Positions 30,450 through 31,863 of a stretch of DNA of 31,863 bases are shown piece after piece. Under the pieces are notes generated by a model, which was not told where the DNA came from, did no database searches, and was given only the letters and a program-made list of their open reading frames with translations. Numbering within the stretch: the first letter of the stretch is position 1; each line of letters starts with the position of its first letter. The translations under genes and the position numbers were made by a program. This DNA is from UBA2177 sp964452735 (GTDB lineage Bacteria > Patescibacteriota > Dojkabacteria > SC72): positions 1 to 31,863 of the forward strand of contig CAYVNA010000010.1 of the NCBI GenBank assembly GCA_964452735.1. Direction: 5' to 3'.

Positions 30450-31423
30450 AAAAGGTTTGCATAATATATGGAGGACCATCAAAGGAGTCTGAAGTCTCCG
30501 TAAATACTGCTAAGGAGATTCTGAAAAATATCTCCCAAACAAAATATGAAATTACGCTTTTATATATAGACAGGAAACTCAAATGTTCTTTAGAGAAGTA
30601 TGAAGAGGGATATGTATTTAAGCCAAAGGCCACAGACGAAATTAATAGTTGTATAAGTGTATTGAAAGGTTTTGACCTATGTTTCTTAGCTCTTCATGGA
30701 GAGTTTGGTGAGGAAGGTACAATACAAAAGATCTTTGAGAGGGAACATATTAAATATACTGGTTCCGATAGTGTCTCTAGTGCATTATGTTTTGATAAAT
30801 ATGCTTCCTCTAGGATCGTTAACAGAGATTTAGATATTTGTATTCCTAAAACAATCCTTTGGAAGAAGGAATCCAAGGTTCCTTCCATTGATGATACATT
30901 CAACTATCCTCTTTTTCTAAAACCGAATAAACAGGGATCAAGTATAGGGGTTAGTATGGTGAAGAATAGGGAAGAATTAGAGAAAGTCTTGCAGAATGTA
31001 AATGAAGAGTATTTGATACAGGAAGCGATCTTGGATGCTGTAGAGGTTAGTTGCGGTCTGTTAGAAAAGAAAGATGGAAAGGTTATCGAATTGCCACCTG
31101 TGGAAATAGCTCCCAAATTAGGTGAGTTTTTTGACTATGACAGTAAATATTGCTCTGATGGAGCAAAAGAAATCGTCCCTCCTGTATCCATATCTTCTGA
31201 TTTCTCAAAGAAGATATCCGAAATGTCTGTGAAGATTCATAAGCTCCTATGTTGCAGTTTATATTCAAGGTCAGATTATTTGATAAAGGATGATGTGGTA
31301 TATTACTTGGAAACAAATACTCTCCCAGGCCTTACTAGCACCTCCCTACTTCCAAAAGAATGTCTTGGTATTGGAATATCATATGGAGATCTCCTAGAGT
31401 TCTTAATTACAAATTCTCTCTAA
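30446..31423 (+). CDS. ddl: D-alanine--D-alanine ligase
   Basis: Ddl makes the D-Ala-D-Ala dipeptide that MurF adds to the UDP-MurNAc-tripeptide. The 325-residue ATP-grasp protein has IYGGPSKESEVSVNTA at the N-terminus, LALHGEFGEEGTIQKIFE, LFLKPNKQGSSIGVSMV (ATP-binding Lys and Gly-rich loop), an active-site block SRSDYLI where most relatives have AR.D, and YYLETNTLPGLTSTSLLP near the end with the metal-binding Glu and Asn. It starts inside the murE stop (ATGA overlap), so translation is coupled. Its TAA stop overlaps the stop of the last gene on the other strand. Ligand type (D-Ala versus D-lactate) was not judged. Confidence 0.94.
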   Translation: MKKVCIIYGGPSKESEVSVNTAKEILKNISQTKYEITLLYIDRKLKCSLEKYEEGYVFKPKATDEINSCISVLKGFDLCFLALHGEFGEEGTIQKIFEREHIKYTGSDSVSSALCFDKYASSRIVNRDLDICIPKTILWKKESKVPSIDDTFNYPLFLKPNKQGSSIGVSMVKNREELEKVLQNVNEEYLIQEAILDAVEVSCGLLEKKDGKVIELPPVEIAPKLGEFFDYDSKYCSDGAKEIVPPVSISSDFSKKISEMSVKIHKLLCCSLYSRSDYLIKDDVVYYLETNTLPGLTSTSLLPKECLGIGISYGDLLEFLITNSL

Positions 31424-31863
31424 ATCTTTCTACTATCATATGCCCAATGCAAAAGTGCTTGTCTTTGCTTCTTCCTACATTCCATATCCAGAGGTAAACA
31501 GTTTTTCTTAATAGCCCCAATATGTCTCTTAATGGCTTTCCATCTTTTTATTTGTCTTTCATCTTCTGGTGGTATTCTTCTTCCCATGTAATATCTACAA
31601 TACCATTGGAACCAGCCTCTTGGATCCTCGTGATATATCCACCCCTTGTTTCTCCAATATGAAAGAGGGAGGCTAGCGTCCACATTAAAATAATTTAGGG
31701 TAATATCTTTTTTAGAAGGTGATAGCTTAGCTTTTGAGAACCACCCTCTTGGGAATTCCCCAATACAATCAGTCATGTATTTCCCACCGAAGACTCCCAA
31801 TTCTAGCATCTCTTTTGGTGTTAGTTCTGGTTTGAATTCTGGGTCAAAATTCTTTCCAATATC
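31420..31863 (-). CDS. Conserved protein of unknown function, C-terminal part
   Basis: This frame is open to the right edge, so only the last 147 residues are visible. ATG 31809 is internal or an alternative start, because 18 sense codons precede it (ending in KPELTPKE). The sequence is rich in Trp, Tyr and basic residues: FGGKYMTDCIGEFPRGWF, LSYWRNKGWIYHEDPRGWFQ, WYCRYYMGRRIPPEDERQIK and the C-terminal LLHWAYDSRKI. I recall near-identical blocks in uncharacterised proteins of many bacteria and some eukaryotes, so it is a conserved family, but I know no established function. The RWKAIKRHIGAIKKNC helix is strongly basic and could bind nucleic acid. Its stop overlaps that of ddl tail to tail. 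Confidence 0.75.
   Translation of the reverse strand, partial: DIGKNFDPEFKPELTPKEMLELGVFGGKYMTDCIGEFPRGWFSKAKLSPSKKDITLNYFNVDASLPLSYWRNKGWIYHEDPRGWFQWYCRYYMGRRIPPEDERQIKRWKAIKRHIGAIKKNCLPLDMECRKKQRQALLHWAYDSRKI

Noticed and set aside
1..31863. CRISPR arrays, insertion sequences, integrase or att sites, rRNA genes
   Set aside because: No spaced direct repeats, transposase or integrase motifs, terminal inverted repeats or rRNA segments were seen. The only tandem repeats are the three 15-bp units at 25571-25615.

Overview
The window is AT-rich and tightly packed, and it looks like a chromosome fragment of a reduced-genome bacterium of the Candidate Phyla Radiation (Patescibacteria), possibly a Dojkabacteria/WS6- or Microgenomates-like lineage. 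That placement is an inference. It rests on the gene repertoire (half-length MFS protein, orphan anchored peptide-binding protein, PspC/toast-rack/LiaF-like genes, sortase, clustered Mur ligases), minimal intergenic space, overlapping convergent 3' ends and near-absence of Shine-Dalgarno sites. TGA is used as a normal stop, so the UGA=Gly code of Gracilibacteria/Absconditabacteria does not apply. Two 10-N runs (10989-10998, 29404-29413) are assembly gaps.

Layout. 1-1258 (-): pyruvate kinase, cut by the left edge. 1368-3822 (+): a small four-helix membrane protein, secG and a membrane-anchored family-5 solute-binding protein. 3830-3912 (-): tRNA-Leu(CAG). 3936-5565 (-): an Ig-like surface protein and peptide deformylase. 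5617-9601: a sensor kinase and an OmpR-type regulator meeting tail to tail, then a divergent MacB/LolCDE-type ABC ATPase and permease, probably one envelope-sensing module. 9603-9909 (-): two very small membrane proteins. 10036-10557 (-): QueH. 10610-12698 (+): a NatAB-type ABC exporter with a gap in the ATPase. 12830-13120 (+): an RRM RNA-binding protein with a structured leader and a clear terminator. 13189-15196 (-): PspC, toast-rack and LiaF-like envelope-stress proteins. 15263-19601 (-): polysaccharide deacetylase, TspO-like protein, MnmA, a small anchored protein and a half-size MFS protein. 19611-21227 (+): Na/Pi cotransporter with a PhoU-like tail. 21214-22284 (-): MurB. 22396-22620 (+): a compositionally odd mini-gene. 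22677-23687 (-): PRPP synthetase.

23908-26130 (+) is the most distinctive region. A secreted Cys-rich protein with a thrombospondin-1-like motif ends in a sorting signal (LAETG, membrane helix, basic tail). Three bases later comes a sortase-like protein with a conserved Cys, His and Arg. Next is an unknown gene that can be read only through a -1 frameshift at an A6 run just after three 15-bp repeats. A palindrome ends one base before the substrate's start codon, and another inverted repeat overlaps the start of the third gene.

26163-30449 (+) holds the Mur ligases in the order murD-murC-murE, followed by ddl with an ATGA overlap; with MurB they cover much of cytoplasmic peptidoglycan precursor synthesis. 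The right edge holds the C-terminal part of a conserved protein of unknown function (-).

A theme across the window is gene starts lying 4-8 nt behind a TATAAT-like hexamer with no ribosome-binding site, which suggests that leaderless transcription is common in this organism.
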